Positions 36,097-45,705 of a DNA stretch of 64,000 nt are shown piece by piece. The stretch is from Tenacibaculum dicentrarchi. Lineage in GTDB: Bacteria; Bacteroidota; Bacteroidia; Flavobacteriales; Flavobacteriaceae. The stretch is from contig NZ_OZ038524.1 of NCBI RefSeq assembly GCF_964036635.1, positions 601,501 through 665,500 of the forward strand, written 5' to 3'. Positions within the stretch are counted from its first letter, which is position 1. Each line of letters begins with the position of its first letter. The notes beneath the pieces were generated by a model. It was given only the letters and a program-made list of their open reading frames with translations. It made no database searches and was not told the origin of the DNA. The translations under genes and the position numbers were made by a program.

Positions 36097-37679
36097 TATG
36101 ATTTCTTTTTACCTTTTTTAAAACTATAAAGCGTATAACCTGCAATAAGTATTATAACCAACCATAAATAAGAAGTAGGTTTTCCGCTACCTCCAACAGT
36201 TGTAAACATTCTATCCCAACGAATAGAGTTTATTTTAGAAGCAAAATCAGGTGCATTAGGATTCCAACTTAACCAAATCATTACAGGTTTACCAACTACA
36301 TGGTCAAAAGGAACATATCCCCAATTTCTTGCATCTAGTGAGTTTTGACGGTTATCTCCCATCATCCAGTAATAATCCTGCTTAAAAGTATAACTTTCTG
36401 CTTTTTTTCCGTTGATATAAATAGCATCACCAAAAATGGTTAAATCGTTATTTTCATATCTTCGGATAATTTGTTCGTAAAAACAAATAGTATCTTCATT
36501 TAAGGCAACTGTACTTCCTGCTTTTGGAATATAAAGAGGACCGAAATTATCAGAAGACCAAGCATATTTAGGGTTATGAGGAAAAACAGAAGCGTCATAT
36601 GTTCCGCTAGGTTTTAAATATTTTGTAACGCTTTTTACAATAGTGTTTTTTCTTAAATTAGTAGCTTCATCATCAGTTAAATTAAAATAATAAATGCCAT
36701 CGTTAGACATTTTTCCTTCACCATTGATATTAAATTCGTTGATGGTTTCCATTGATAATTTTTTACCTTGGGTATCCACTTTAAAATACCATTGTGGTTT
36801 TGCTCTATCTGGTAAAATTGTTTTTTTTCCGTTGATAAATACGTAACCATCACGAACTTCTAATGTATCGCCAGCAATACCAGTGGCTCTTTTTACGTAA
36901 TTCGTTTTTTTATCAATAGGTTTATAAGTTGCCACGCCCGATTTATCGCCCCACATCGTTTTTAAACTATCGGCAGGCCAACTAAACACAACAATATCGT
37001 TGCGTTTAATTTTTTGAAAACCTGGGATTCTCATGTAAGGTAACGATGCTTTATTTAAAAATCCATCTTTATTTTTATCATCAGAAATAAAAGATTTTAC
37101 ACCTAAAAGAGGAAGCGTATCATGTGCCATTGGTGCGGCAATTGTACTACTAGGGATACGGGCTCCGTAGTGGAATTTACTAACAAATAAGTAATCACCA
37201 ACTAATAATGTTTTTTCTAAAGATGAGGTTGGAATTGTATAAGGTTGCATAAAATAAGTATGCACCAAAGTAGCGGCAATAATAGCAAATACGATAGAAC
37301 TTACCCATTCTCCTAAAGCAGAATTTGGTTGTAAACTTCTGTTTTCAATATAAGATGTATCGGTTAAATAATTGATATAATAAATATAAAATCCTAAGGT
37401 AAAAACGGCTAATAATGTATCTGTTTTTTTATTAAAACCGAAACTTCTACAAGTTTCTATCCAAAGAATAGGAAACATTAAAAGGTTTATAACAGGGATA
37501 AATAATAAAATTACCCACCATTTCGGGCGGTTAATTATTTGCATTAAAACAATTGCGTTATAAATAGGTAAGGCAGCTTCCCAAGCTTTTCTACCAGCTT
37601 TAACGTACAGTTTCCAAGTTCCTAAAAAGTGGATTGCTTGAAGTATTAAAAAGAATAAAAACCATTCTGAAAATGTCAT
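36096..37679 (-). CDS. lepB: Signal peptidase I, long Bacteroidota form
   Basis: The 527-residue protein begins with several membrane helices (WFLFFLILQAIHFLG, WVILLFIPVINLLMFPILW), a DUF5684-like region not found in E. coli LepB. The S26 peptidase core follows: the catalytic Ser segment IPTSSLEKTLLVGDYLF, the Lys segment YVKRATGIAGDTLEV, and MMGDNRQNSLDARNWGYVP. About 200 residues of insert lie between the Lys box and the last box, typical for this group. It removes signal peptides at the outer face of the inner membrane. It is cotranscribed with WbqC; dapB and DUF5683 lie upstream and downstream in the conserved flavobacterial order. Confidence 0.94.
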   Translation of the reverse strand: MTFSEWFLFFLILQAIHFLGTWKLYVKAGRKAWEAALPIYNAIVLMQIINRPKWWVILLFIPVINLLMFPILWIETCRSFGFNKKTDTLLAVFTLGFYIYYINYLTDTSYIENRSLQPNSALGEWVSSIVFAIIAATLVHTYFMQPYTIPTSSLEKTLLVGDYLFVSKFHYGARIPSSTIAAPMAHDTLPLLGVKSFISDDKNKDGFLNKASLPYMRIPGFQKIKRNDIVVFSWPADSLKTMWGDKSGVATYKPIDKKTNYVKRATGIAGDTLEVRDGYVFINGKKTILPDRAKPQWYFKVDTQGKKLSMETINEFNINGEGKMSNDGIYYFNLTDDEATNLRKNTIVKSVTKYLKPSGTYDASVFPHNPKYAWSSDNFGPLYIPKAGSTVALNEDTICFYEQIIRRYENNDLTIFGDAIYINGKKAESYTFKQDYYWMMGDNRQNSLDARNWGYVPFDHVVGKPVMIWLSWNPNAPDFASKINSIRWDRMFTTVGGSGKPTSYLWLVIILIAGYTLYSFKKGKKKS

Positions 37680-37759
37680 AATCTAGCTATTTTTTTGTTC
37701 CTATATTAGGAATCTAATTCAATGTTATTAGTGCGCTTTATTAGGTATTTGTTACGTAA

Positions 37760-38461
37760 TTAACCTAAGTTTAACACATCTCTCATAGAGTGAACCCCTT
37801 TTTTATCAACTAACCATTCAGCTGCAACAACAGCACCTAAAGCAAACCCTTGTCTGTTATGAGCGGTGTGTTTTATAGCAATAGAATCAACAATAGAATC
37901 ATACGTTGTGGTGTGTGTTCCTGGTACTTTTGGAGTTCTGATAGCGGTAATAGGAATATTTTCTTCGGATGTTTTAGCATCTAATTCCCAAGCTTTTTTA
38001 GTGCTGTTTTCGATAATTCCTTCAGCCAAAGTAATTGCTGTTCCGCTTGGAGCATCTAATTTTTTTGTATGATGAATCTCTTCAATAGAAATAGTATATT
38101 CATCTAAAGTACTCATCATTTTAGCAAGTTGTTTGTTTAGTTCAAAAAACACATTTACACCCAAACTAAAATTAGAAGCATAGATAAAAGCACCTTGTTT
38201 TTGGTTGCATAAATCAACAATTTCTTGGTATTTATCAAGCCAACCAGTAGTTCCTGAAATAACAGGAGTTTGGTTGTTAATGCAATGACTGATATTGTTA
38301 AAAGCGGCATCTGGAATGCTAAAATCAATAGCAACATCGGCTTTTGTAATATCGTATGTTGTTTTTCCTGTATCTTTAATTATTATTTGATGACCTCTTT
38401 GTAAAGCAATTTTTTCAATTTCTTTACCCATTCTGCCATAGCCAAGTAATGCTATTTTCAT
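37760..38461 (-). CDS. dapB: 4-hydroxy-tetrahydrodipicolinate reductase
   Basis: The 233-residue protein has the nucleotide-binding GYGRMGKEIEKIA, VISGTTGW, and the catalytic segment EIHHTKKLDAPSGTA with the conserved His-His and Lys. It catalyses the NAD(P)H-dependent reduction in the diaminopimelate pathway to lysine and peptidoglycan. Its ATG lies one base after the DUF5683 stop. An 80-base gap containing a short hairpin (TTCCTA...TAGGAA) separates it from lepB. Confidence 0.95.
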   Translation of the reverse strand: MKIALLGYGRMGKEIEKIALQRGHQIIIKDTGKTTYDITKADVAIDFSIPDAAFNNISHCINNQTPVISGTTGWLDKYQEIVDLCNQKQGAFIYASNFSLGVNVFFELNKQLAKMMSTLDEYTISIEEIHHTKKLDAPSGTAITLAEGIIENSTKKAWELDAKTSEENIPITAIRTPKVPGTHTTTYDSIVDSIAIKHTAHNRQGFALGAVVAAEWLVDKKGVHSMRDVLNLG

Positions 38462-38462
38462 A

Positions 38463-39041
38463 TTAAAAGGAGTATTTTAAAGTTAAACCAACTTTTGGGG
38501 CTTCTATAAATAATGGATCTGGGTAGACCATTGGTTGTAATGATAGACTATCGTCGGTATCAAATTGTAATAAGTGGGCATTTACACTTGCTTCTACAAT
38601 TTGTAAAACATAGAATAAAACACCTGTTAATAAAGATAAATCTCTATTTTTTCGAAGTACTTTTTGTGCATTTTCTAAACCTGGAGTAGAAATTAATTCT
38701 TTACCTTCTGCATTGGTAAATTCATCTTTGACACCTTGTGTTCTTAGTTTAAAAGCAGTTCTGTAGCGATTATATTCATTGCGATTATCAATATAAAAAT
38801 AAGTAGGTATTGCTAAAGAAGCCCAAACAAAGGGTACTTTCCAGTATTTTTTATTATAAATTTGTCCAGCTCCAGGTAAAATTGCAGCATAAAAAGCAGC
38901 TTTACTTGGCGATAATGGATTGTATTTATTACTACTTATTTGCAGTTGATTAGCTTTTATAGCTGTAGAATCTTTTTGAGCAACCAATATTTGACTCAAA
39001 AAAAGACTCCAAAAAACGAATATGAGAGTACGAGTATGCAA
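38463..39041 (-). CDS. DUF5683 exported/membrane protein
   Basis: The 192-residue protein has a signal peptide (about 1-21), then SPSKAAFYAAILPGAGQIYNKKYWKVPFVW-type segments characteristic of DUF5683, further membrane segments and a beta-rich C-terminus ending KVGLTLKYSF. Its function is unknown. In many Flavobacteriia this gene lies between parAB and dapB-lepB. Here its 5' neighbour is dnaN in the same direction and no par genes are visible. Confidence 0.82.
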   Translation of the reverse strand: MHTRTLIFVFWSLFLSQILVAQKDSTAIKANQLQISSNKYNPLSPSKAAFYAAILPGAGQIYNKKYWKVPFVWASLAIPTYFYIDNRNEYNRYRTAFKLRTQGVKDEFTNAEGKELISTPGLENAQKVLRKNRDLSLLTGVLFYVLQIVEASVNAHLLQFDTDDSLSLQPMVYPDPLFIEAPKVGLTLKYSF

Positions 39042-39171
39042 TTACTTTAATAAGTTTTTTAGGGTTAAAGTCTTCTTATAAATGCGCTTAAAAAGGGTAA
39101 ATTTACAATTATTTATCATTTTTTGAAGCTAAAAATGATAAGAAATAAAAGTAACACTATTCTTTTGATGT

Positions 39172-39204
39172 AAAAAAACCACATAGTTAAATATGTGGCT
39201 TTTA
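39172..39204 (-). terminator. Terminator of dnaN
   Basis: CCACATA (39179-39185) pairs with TATGTGG (39192-39198). Read on the - strand it is followed by a run of Ts, just after the dnaN stop. Confidence 0.8.
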
Positions 39205-39221
39205 ATATTTGTAGATAGTTT

Positions 39222-40340
39222 TTACCCGTTTAACATTACTGGCATAACTAACATAGTAACTTTTTCACCTTGATCTGTTCCGTCAATAGGTGTTAAAATT
39301 CCGGCTCTATTAGGCAAAGACATTTCAATTAAAACATCGTTTGAATTTAAGTTATTAAGCATTTCACTTAAAAAACGAGAATTAAAGCCTATTTGCATGT
39401 CATCACCTTGATAATCACATTGTAAACGTTCATCAGCTTTATTTGAATAATCTAAATCTTCGGCAGAAATATTTAATTCTGTTCCAGCCATTTTTAAACG
39501 AATTTGATGCGTTGTTTTACTAGAAAAAATAGAAACACGACGTACAGAGTTTAAAAATGATGCTCTATCAATAGTTAATTTATTTGGGTTCTCTTTAGGA
39601 ATTACCGCTTCGTAATTAGGATATTTTCCATCAATTAAACGACAAACCAATACAGCATTTTCAAAAGTGAATTTTGCATTAGTATCATTATATTCTACAG
39701 TAACATTGTTTTCTGAACCATTTAAAATTCCCTTTAATAAGTTTAAAGGTTTTTTAGGCATAATGAATTCTGCTGGTTGCTCAGTAGTAACATCGGTACG
39801 TGTATATTTTACTAATTTATGTGCATCAGTAGCTACAAAAGTCAATTCTTTAGCATTAAATTGAAAAAAAACACCACTCATTACAGGTCTTAAATCATCA
39901 TTTCCGGCAGCAAAAATTGTTTTTGAAATGGCCGTAGCTAAAATATGTGATGGAATTTCAGTACTACTAGGTGCTGGTAATTCAACGGCTTTTGGAAATT
40001 CATCACCGCTAAAATACGCCATGTCGTACTTACCTTGTTCTGAAATAATTTCAATGATGCTGCTTCCTTCTACGTTAAATGTAAGTGGTTGCTCAGGAAA
40101 TGTTTTTAGAGTATCTAGTAATAAACGTGCATTTATAGCTATTGATCCTGTATCGGTACTTTCTACTGCTATAATTGAACTCATCGTTGTTTCAAGATCT
40201 GAAGATGATACTTGAAGTTCGCTATTAGCTAGTTCGAACAGGAAATTGTCTAAAATAGGTAATGTGTTATTGCTGTTTATAACACCTCCTAAAACTTGTA
40301 ATTGTTTTAATAACTGAGAGCTAGATACGATAAATTTCAT
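39222..40340 (-). CDS. dnaN: DNA polymerase III beta sliding clamp
   Basis: The 372 residues form three clamp domains. The N-terminus MKFIVSSSQLLKQLQVLGGVI, internal FVATDAHKLVKYTR, GKYPNYEAVIPKENPN and the C-terminal TMLVMPVMLNG are family hallmarks. The clamp holds Pol III on DNA during replication. It is a single gene followed by its own terminator. TACCTTTG on the - strand at 40376-40369 is a likely -7 promoter element. Confidence 0.97.
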   Translation of the reverse strand: MKFIVSSSQLLKQLQVLGGVINSNNTLPILDNFLFELANSELQVSSSDLETTMSSIIAVESTDTGSIAINARLLLDTLKTFPEQPLTFNVEGSSIIEIISEQGKYDMAYFSGDEFPKAVELPAPSSTEIPSHILATAISKTIFAAGNDDLRPVMSGVFFQFNAKELTFVATDAHKLVKYTRTDVTTEQPAEFIMPKKPLNLLKGILNGSENNVTVEYNDTNAKFTFENAVLVCRLIDGKYPNYEAVIPKENPNKLTIDRASFLNSVRRVSIFSSKTTHQIRLKMAGTELNISAEDLDYSNKADERLQCDYQGDDMQIGFNSRFLSEMLNNLNSNDVLIEMSLPNRAGILTPIDGTDQGEKVTMLVMPVMLNG

Positions 40341-40424
40341 TGAGTATATTTTCTGTTTATTAGATGTGCAAAGGTATCGTAATTTGACGATTTTAAAAAT
40401 TATTTTTTCATTCAGATAAACAAT

Positions 40425-41372
40425 TTAATTAAAAACATAATTAAATTGTAGTGTTCCGTAAAAATTGTAGTCAGGTACACGAGCACTTTTTAGCTTTTTA
40501 CTGTGATAATTTATGGCGTAACCAAAATTATACTGCTTTGCCGTAAAACGAATGCCTATTTCAGTGGTAACTTTAAACGGAATAATTTGGTAGGTAATCG
40601 GGCTTTTATTATCACTTAAAAAACCGCCTTTAATGGTCGCATCGTAGGCAATATAATGAAGCATTGGTTTTATATAAACGAAAGATTCTATTTTGTTAGT
40701 ATAAGCTGTTTTTTCGTTATTTAAATTTGCGTTAAAAGTAATCGAATTTGTAATTTTTTCAAGTGGTTTTAAGCTTAATCTTCCATAAAAACCTGTGGCT
40801 AAATTGGTGTGAATTGTTCCAATATTAAAGCTGTTTATCCAGTTAATATCTGCAAATGTTTCTTTTGATAAACTTTTTATGTGAGCTATTTTTAAATTGA
40901 TGCCAACGGTGTTTTTAATTTGATATTTCCAACCTGTTATTTTTTTATAACCATATAAATTATGTATAAAACTTTGAAGCTCTTTACTTTTACTTGCTGC
41001 GCCAAGTATTCCTATTTGGAGGGTTGTTTTTAATAGACTATTGTCTTTATAAAATTTAGAAACACCAAAACTTCCAAAGGAATACCCTGCAAAAGGACGG
41101 TCATGGTTTTTAGGATGTTCTACTGATGCTTTAAAAGGCGTGTACATTTGATTTCCAACTTGGATTTCAATTATTTTTTTATCAATATTTTTAGACCATT
41201 TTCTAGCCAAATACCGATATTTTAAAAAAATTCCATTGGTGTAATACCTATCTTGTTCTAGCGAAATATATAAATCATTATCTGTTAAGATACTAAATTC
41301 CTTTGCCTGTTTTTGTTGTGCAAAAAGAATAGCTTTACAGAAGATTAAAAAAAAAAAGATTTTTTGTTTCAT
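40425..41372 (-). CDS. LpxR-like outer-membrane lipid A deacylase (DUF2219)
   Basis: The 315-residue protein has a signal peptide (about 1-18) and the DUF2219 signature TDNDLYISLEQDRYYTNGIF, with the Asn-Asp pair of the active site. DRPFAGYSFGSFGVSKF follows, then a barrel ending in an aromatic residue (YVFN). In Salmonella LpxR removes the 3'-acyloxyacyl chain of lipid A. The general family is clear; activity on this organism's lipid A is inferred. It is divergent from the PPK2 pair. Confidence 0.82.
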   Translation of the reverse strand: MKQKIFFFLIFCKAILFAQQKQAKEFSILTDNDLYISLEQDRYYTNGIFLKYRYLARKWSKNIDKKIIEIQVGNQMYTPFKASVEHPKNHDRPFAGYSFGSFGVSKFYKDNSLLKTTLQIGILGAASKSKELQSFIHNLYGYKKITGWKYQIKNTVGINLKIAHIKSLSKETFADINWINSFNIGTIHTNLATGFYGRLSLKPLEKITNSITFNANLNNEKTAYTNKIESFVYIKPMLHYIAYDATIKGGFLSDNKSPITYQIIPFKVTTEIGIRFTAKQYNFGYAINYHSKKLKSARVPDYNFYGTLQFNYVFN

Positions 41373-41441
41373 AGCAATTATTATCGTCTTACTTTAGCAA
41401 TGTAGGGTTAAATATAAGGTATTTCAACTTAAATTTTTTAA

Positions 41442-42299
41442 ATGAAAAATAAAAAAATGCTTACCATTGAAGATTTTGAAAGTATTTCATCAACAGATGA
41501 ATTAGTAGCTTTAATTGAACAAAAAGAAATACCAATACAGAAGGTTCTTGATAAAATAACCTATGAAGAAGAGTTGAAAAAGCTCCAAATAGAATTAGTG
41601 AAATTACAGCAGTGGATTGCCAAAAATAACAAGCGAGTAGCAGTTATTTTTGAAGGACGAGATGCCGCAGGAAAAGGAGGAAATATCCGTCGTTTTATGG
41701 AGCATTTAAACCCTCGATCTATGCGTTTAGTAGCGTTAAATAAACCAACTGATGTAGAAAAAGGACAATGGTATTTTCAACGCTATATTAAAGAATTGCC
41801 AAACCCAGGAGAAATTGTTTTTTTTGATAGAAGCTGGTATAACCGTGCTGTGGTTGAACCTGTAATGGATTTTTGTCGTAAAGACCAATATAAAAAATTT
41901 ATGGCACAAGTACCAGAATTTGAACACATGTTACATGAAGATGGTGTTACCATTATTAAATTTTGGCTGTCTATTTCAAAAGATGAGCAAATGCGCCGTT
42001 TTGATGCTCGAAATGATAATCCTTTAAAAAGGTGGAAATTTAGTCCTGTAGATAAAAAAGGACAAGAGCTATGGAGTAGATACACGTATTATAAAGAAGA
42101 AATGTTTAGTAAAACACATACCACCTACAGTCCGTGGATTGTGGTAAAAACAAATGATAAAAAGAAAGCAAGAATAGAGTGCATACGTCATGTATTATCG
42201 CAATTTGATTACCAAGAAGCATCAGAAAATAAAATAGTAAATAATCCAGACCCTAATATCGTAATGCGTTATTATCGTTCAGCAAAACAATTAGATTAA
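41442..42299 (+). CDS. ppk2: Polyphosphate kinase 2 family protein (first of a tandem pair)
   Basis: The 285-residue protein has Walker A FEGRDAAGKGGNIRRF, Walker B-like EIVFFDRSWYNRAVVEPV and the lid region DNPLKRWKFSPVDKKGQELW. PPK2 enzymes transfer phosphate between polyphosphate and nucleotides (NDP or NMP); single-domain forms like this usually make nucleotides from polyphosphate. It is followed one base later by a paralogue with the same motifs. Confidence 0.93.
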   Translation: MKNKKMLTIEDFESISSTDELVALIEQKEIPIQKVLDKITYEEELKKLQIELVKLQQWIAKNNKRVAVIFEGRDAAGKGGNIRRFMEHLNPRSMRLVALNKPTDVEKGQWYFQRYIKELPNPGEIVFFDRSWYNRAVVEPVMDFCRKDQYKKFMAQVPEFEHMLHEDGVTIIKFWLSISKDEQMRRFDARNDNPLKRWKFSPVDKKGQELWSRYTYYKEEMFSKTHTTYSPWIVVKTNDKKKARIECIRHVLSQFDYQEASENKIVNNPDPNIVMRYYRSAKQLD

Positions 42300-42300
42300 C

Positions 42301-43080
42301 ATGGAAAAGTTAACACAAGCAGCCGTAAATAAACTTAATACAAATAAGGGGTTAAAGTCGTTATTAACGAATCCGTTAAACCTAGAAAAAGCTGTTCGAT
42401 ATGTAGATTACGAACGCAAGCTTAAAAAATTACAGGTAGAATTAATTCGCATGCAAACTTGGGCTATTCATAAAAATGAACGAATTATTGTTATTTTAGA
42501 AGGAAGAGATGCTGCAGGGAAAGGAGGCGCTATCCGTAGAATGACCGAAAGAATTAACCCACGTCATATGCGAATTGTAGCGCTACCTAAACCCAATGAA
42601 GATGAAAAAGGACAATGGTATTTTCAGCGATATGTAGAGCAGTTTCCTAAGGCAGGAGAAATTGTTTTTTTTGATAGAAGCTGGTACAACCGTGCTGTGG
42701 TAGAGCCTGTGAACGGTTTTTGTAGCCAAGAAGAACATCAAATTTTTATGAATCAGGTAAACGATTTTGAAAGAATGATTTTAGAATCGGGCATTCGATT
42801 GGTTAAAATTTATATGTCAATCAATAAAAAAGAACAGGCTAAACGTTTTAAAGAAATTGTAAATAATCCATTAAAACAATGGAAAATTACTCCCGTAGAT
42901 TTAAAAGCCCAAGAGCTTTGGGATGATTATACTGATTATAAAAGAGCTATGTTTTCTAAAACAAATACCCAAATATCTCCTTGGAAAGTAATTCGAGCAA
43001 ATAGAAAAACAATTGCTAGAGTTAATGTAATTAATCATGTATTAAAGAGTATTCCTTACGATAAAAATACCGTAGTGTAA
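42301..43080 (+). CDS. ppk2: Polyphosphate kinase 2 family protein (second of a tandem pair)
   Basis: The 259-residue paralogue of the upstream gene has Walker A LEGRDAAGKGGAIRRM, FFDRSWYNRAVVEPV and lid NNPLKQWKITPVDLKAQELW. Differences are concentrated in the N-terminus (AAVNKLNTNKGLKSLL) and in the segments after the Walker B, so the two may prefer different nucleotides or form a hetero-oligomer (inference). One base separates the genes, so they are coupled. Confidence 0.93.
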   Translation: MEKLTQAAVNKLNTNKGLKSLLTNPLNLEKAVRYVDYERKLKKLQVELIRMQTWAIHKNERIIVILEGRDAAGKGGAIRRMTERINPRHMRIVALPKPNEDEKGQWYFQRYVEQFPKAGEIVFFDRSWYNRAVVEPVNGFCSQEEHQIFMNQVNDFERMILESGIRLVKIYMSINKKEQAKRFKEIVNNPLKQWKITPVDLKAQELWDDYTDYKRAMFSKTNTQISPWKVIRANRKTIARVNVINHVLKSIPYDKNTVV

Positions 43081-43081
43081 G

Positions 43082-43714
43082 CTACTGTTCTTTTTTTATC
43101 ATCTCAAAAATATAAAATAACTCACCAGCAATTTGTTTGCTGGTGTTTAAATAGCTTTCAATAGTATTATTAGTGTTGTCTGAACTTTTTGGGTCGGTGT
43201 ATGCTAGGTGAAATCTATCAATAGCATCGGCAATAAAAGGACAGTTTTCATCGGCATTATCGCAGGTTGTAATGGCAATATATGGATAACTATTATTAGG
43301 GTCGTCATAGGTTTTTGAAAATCCTAAAATGTTGTTTTTACATCCTTTAAAAGAAATTAAATATCGAGGGTTTTGATGCGAAAAATCTTGAATATTAAAT
43401 TCAAAACCTGTTTTTTGCAAGCTTTTTACCGTGTTTCTATGAAAAGCAGTTGTTTCTGTTCCGCCTGAGTATGCAAAAATATTTTTTAAGTTAAAATACT
43501 CAATAGCAAAAAAACTCCAAACTTGTGCAAATTGGCTTCTTCTTGAATTGTGGGTACAAATAAAATTTAAATTTATTCTTTCTCTTTCTTGATACTCATT
43601 GATAATTAAGTGTGCAATATCAGTAAGTACTTCTTTGCGTTCAGGGCTAATTGTTATATTTTTTTTAGCTTGTTCAAAGAATATTTTTGTACTGATATTT
43701 TTAGTGTTTATCAT
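43082..43714 (-). CDS. Low-molecular-weight phosphatase / arsenate reductase-like protein
   Basis: The 210-residue protein has the P-loop Cys53-THNSR-Arg59-Ser60 in FICTHNSRRSQFAQVWSFFA, the fold shared by LMW protein tyrosine phosphatases and thioredoxin-coupled ArsC. FAYSGGTETTAFHRNTVKSL and TTCDNADENCPF follow, the latter with a Cys pair suited to ArsC-type resolution. Many Flavobacteriia carry this longer form. No ars genes are nearby, so arsenate reduction is only one possibility. Convergent with the PPK2 pair, one base apart. Confidence 0.82.
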   Translation of the reverse strand: MINTKNISTKIFFEQAKKNITISPERKEVLTDIAHLIINEYQERERINLNFICTHNSRRSQFAQVWSFFAIEYFNLKNIFAYSGGTETTAFHRNTVKSLQKTGFEFNIQDFSHQNPRYLISFKGCKNNILGFSKTYDDPNNSYPYIAITTCDNADENCPFIADAIDRFHLAYTDPKSSDNTNNTIESYLNTSKQIAGELFYIFEMIKKEQ

Positions 43715-43796
43715 TTTTTTAGAGTTCTTTTGTAAGATGTAATTTTTGCAAAAATACGCTGTAAAGCTCTTTTTTTAAATTAAATAAAGGTTAAGT

Positions 43797-44345
43797 ATGT
43801 GTTTCGAAATAGGAAATAAAGTATCGGTGTTAGATGCTGATATTAGGGGGATTATAACAAGGAAAGAAAAGGAGCTGTTCTTTGTTGAAGATCAAGATGG
43901 CATGGAGTATCCTTTTTTAGCATCAGAATTAATTAAAATTCAGGTAGAACAATATGAATTAAGTAGGCAAACACGTGTTTCAAAAGCGCTGTTGCAACAA
44001 AAAACGCAAGAACCTGTTAAAAAGAAAAAATCTTTTTTTGTAAAAGATAAGAATGAAGTGGTTATGGAGGTAGATTTACACGCTAATAAATTAGTGAAAT
44101 CTACCCGTGGCATGGATAATTACGAAGTATTGTCATTGCAGTTAGAAACGGCAAAGCATAAATTGGAATATTGTATTTCAAAAAGTATTTCGAAATTGGT
44201 GTTAATTCACGGAATAGGAGAGGGGGTTTTAAAAACCGAACTAGATTATTTGTTGAATAATTATCCTGTAAAATATTATGATGCTTCTTATCAAAAATAT
44301 GGTAAAGGAGCTACCGAAGTTTATATTTATCAAAATCCTAATTAA
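43797..44345 (+). CDS. Smr-domain protein (MutS2-like C-terminal domain)
   Basis: The 182-residue protein has an N-terminal beta-rich part (FEIGNKVSVLDADIRGII), a short Lys-rich linker and a C-terminal Smr domain: MEVDLHANKL, LQLETAKHKLEYCISK, SKLVLIHGIGEGVLKTEL. Smr domains nick or bind nucleic acids; stand-alone Smr proteins act on stalled mRNA in some bacteria. The DLH and HGxGxG motifs are intact. It precedes a cysteine desulfurase by 15 bases. Confidence 0.85.
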   Translation: MCFEIGNKVSVLDADIRGIITRKEKELFFVEDQDGMEYPFLASELIKIQVEQYELSRQTRVSKALLQQKTQEPVKKKKSFFVKDKNEVVMEVDLHANKLVKSTRGMDNYEVLSLQLETAKHKLEYCISKSISKLVLIHGIGEGVLKTELDYLLNNYPVKYYDASYQKYGKGATEVYIYQNPN

Positions 44346-44360
44346 TTATATATTTATTTT

Positions 44361-45524
44361 ATGAAAGCTGTTTATTTAGATAATGCTGCTACTACACCCA
44401 TGTTGCCCGAAGTTGTTGCCGTAATGAATGCATCAATGTTAGCAAATTTTGGAAATCCATCTTCTGTGCATCAATTTGGTAGAAAAGCCAAAGCAGCTGT
44501 AGAAACGGCTCGAAAAAATATTGCCAAACGTTTTAATGTATCGGCAAGCGAAATTATTTTTACAGCAGGTGGTACAGAAGCCGATAATTTAATTTTATAC
44601 AATGCTGTTTTAAATTTAGGAGTCACAAGAATTATTACCTCTAAAATAGAACATCACGCGGTGTTGCGTACTGTTGAATATCTTCAGAAAAAACACCAAA
44701 TAACCGTAGAATTTATTTCTGTAGATAAAAAAGGTAGTATTAATTTAACCGAATTAGAAGCTGTTTTAAAACAAAATACAGCAAACACGGCTGAAAAATC
44801 TTCCGAAAAAACCTTGGTTAGTTTAATGTATGTAAATAATGAAATTGGAAATTTATTAGCAATTGATAAAGTAGCACAGTTATGCACACAAAATAAGGCG
44901 TATTTTCATTCCGATACCGTACAAGCAATTGGTCATTATGAGTTAGATTTACAAAAAACACCAATTGATTTTATTGCCGCAAGTGCGCATAAATTTCATG
45001 GACCAAAAGGTGTTGGTTTTGCCTATGTAAAAAAGGGGATTTCGATAAAACCTTTATTATATGGAGGCGAACAAGAAAGAGGCGCTAGGGCAAGTACCGA
45101 AAATGTGCATGGAATTTTAGGGATGGAAAAAGCCTTGGCAATTTCATATGAGTCTTTACTTGAAGATAAAAAACATATTCAAAGCATAAAAGCGTATTTT
45201 ATAGCACAGTTAAATACTAATTTTGAAAATATTGAGTTTAATGGTACATCAGCAAATTTAGAAAAAAGTAGTTACACTATATTAAATGTCCGTTTTCCGA
45301 TACAAGATAAAATGATGCTTTTTACGTTAGACTTACACGGAATAGCGGCTTCAGGAGGAAGTGCTTGCCAAAGTGGAGCTAGTAAGGGATCACACGTGTT
45401 GCGAGCTTTTTTAAATGAAGAGGCAACTCAAAAAACTTCGGTACGATTTTCGTTTAGTAAATTAACAAGCCTTGATGATATTGATATTGTTATTGAAAAA
45501 TTAAAAAAATTCAAGATTAGTTAG
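44361..45524 (+). CDS. Cysteine desulfurase, IscS/NifS family
   Basis: The 387-residue protein starts MKAVYLDNAATTPMLPEV. The PLP lysine is in SAHKFHGPKGVGF, the acceptor-sulfur Cys in the mobile loop ASGGSACQSGASKGSHVLRA, and SLMYVNNEIGN is the cofactor-proximal segment. It takes sulfur from cysteine for Fe-S clusters or tRNA thiolation. No iscU or suf genes follow, so the acceptor is unknown. Probably cotranscribed with the Smr gene. Confidence 0.93.
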   Translation: MKAVYLDNAATTPMLPEVVAVMNASMLANFGNPSSVHQFGRKAKAAVETARKNIAKRFNVSASEIIFTAGGTEADNLILYNAVLNLGVTRIITSKIEHHAVLRTVEYLQKKHQITVEFISVDKKGSINLTELEAVLKQNTANTAEKSSEKTLVSLMYVNNEIGNLLAIDKVAQLCTQNKAYFHSDTVQAIGHYELDLQKTPIDFIAASAHKFHGPKGVGFAYVKKGISIKPLLYGGEQERGARASTENVHGILGMEKALAISYESLLEDKKHIQSIKAYFIAQLNTNFENIEFNGTSANLEKSSYTILNVRFPIQDKMMLFTLDLHGIAASGGSACQSGASKGSHVLRAFLNEEATQKTSVRFSFSKLTSLDDIDIVIEKLKKFKIS

Positions 45525-45549
45525 TTTTATCTTTTATCAAAATATATGA

Positions 45550-45557
45550 TATATTTG
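45550..45557 (+). promoter_or_regulatory. -7 promoter element TATATTTG
   Basis: It matches TAnnTTTG in the 181-base gap before the second PorP/SprF gene and would give a leader of about 140 bases. That leader includes a small GCGC...GCGC hairpin near 45612-45628. No good -33 TTG was seen. Confidence 0.4.
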
Positions 45558-45705
45558 TAACTAATTAATTTAAGGCTTTTTATCTTTTTATAGAAGATTT
45601 TTAAATTTAAAAGCGCATTTTGGGAGCGCCTAAAAAAGTAAGAAATGAGCTTTAATACTAAATACGGTTACAATTCGTATTCATAAAATAAAAAAATTAC
45701 ATAAA

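Noticed and set aside
43082..43714. Arsenic-resistance operon
   Set aside because: The ArsC/phosphatase-like gene stands alone with no arsR, acr3 or arsM nearby.
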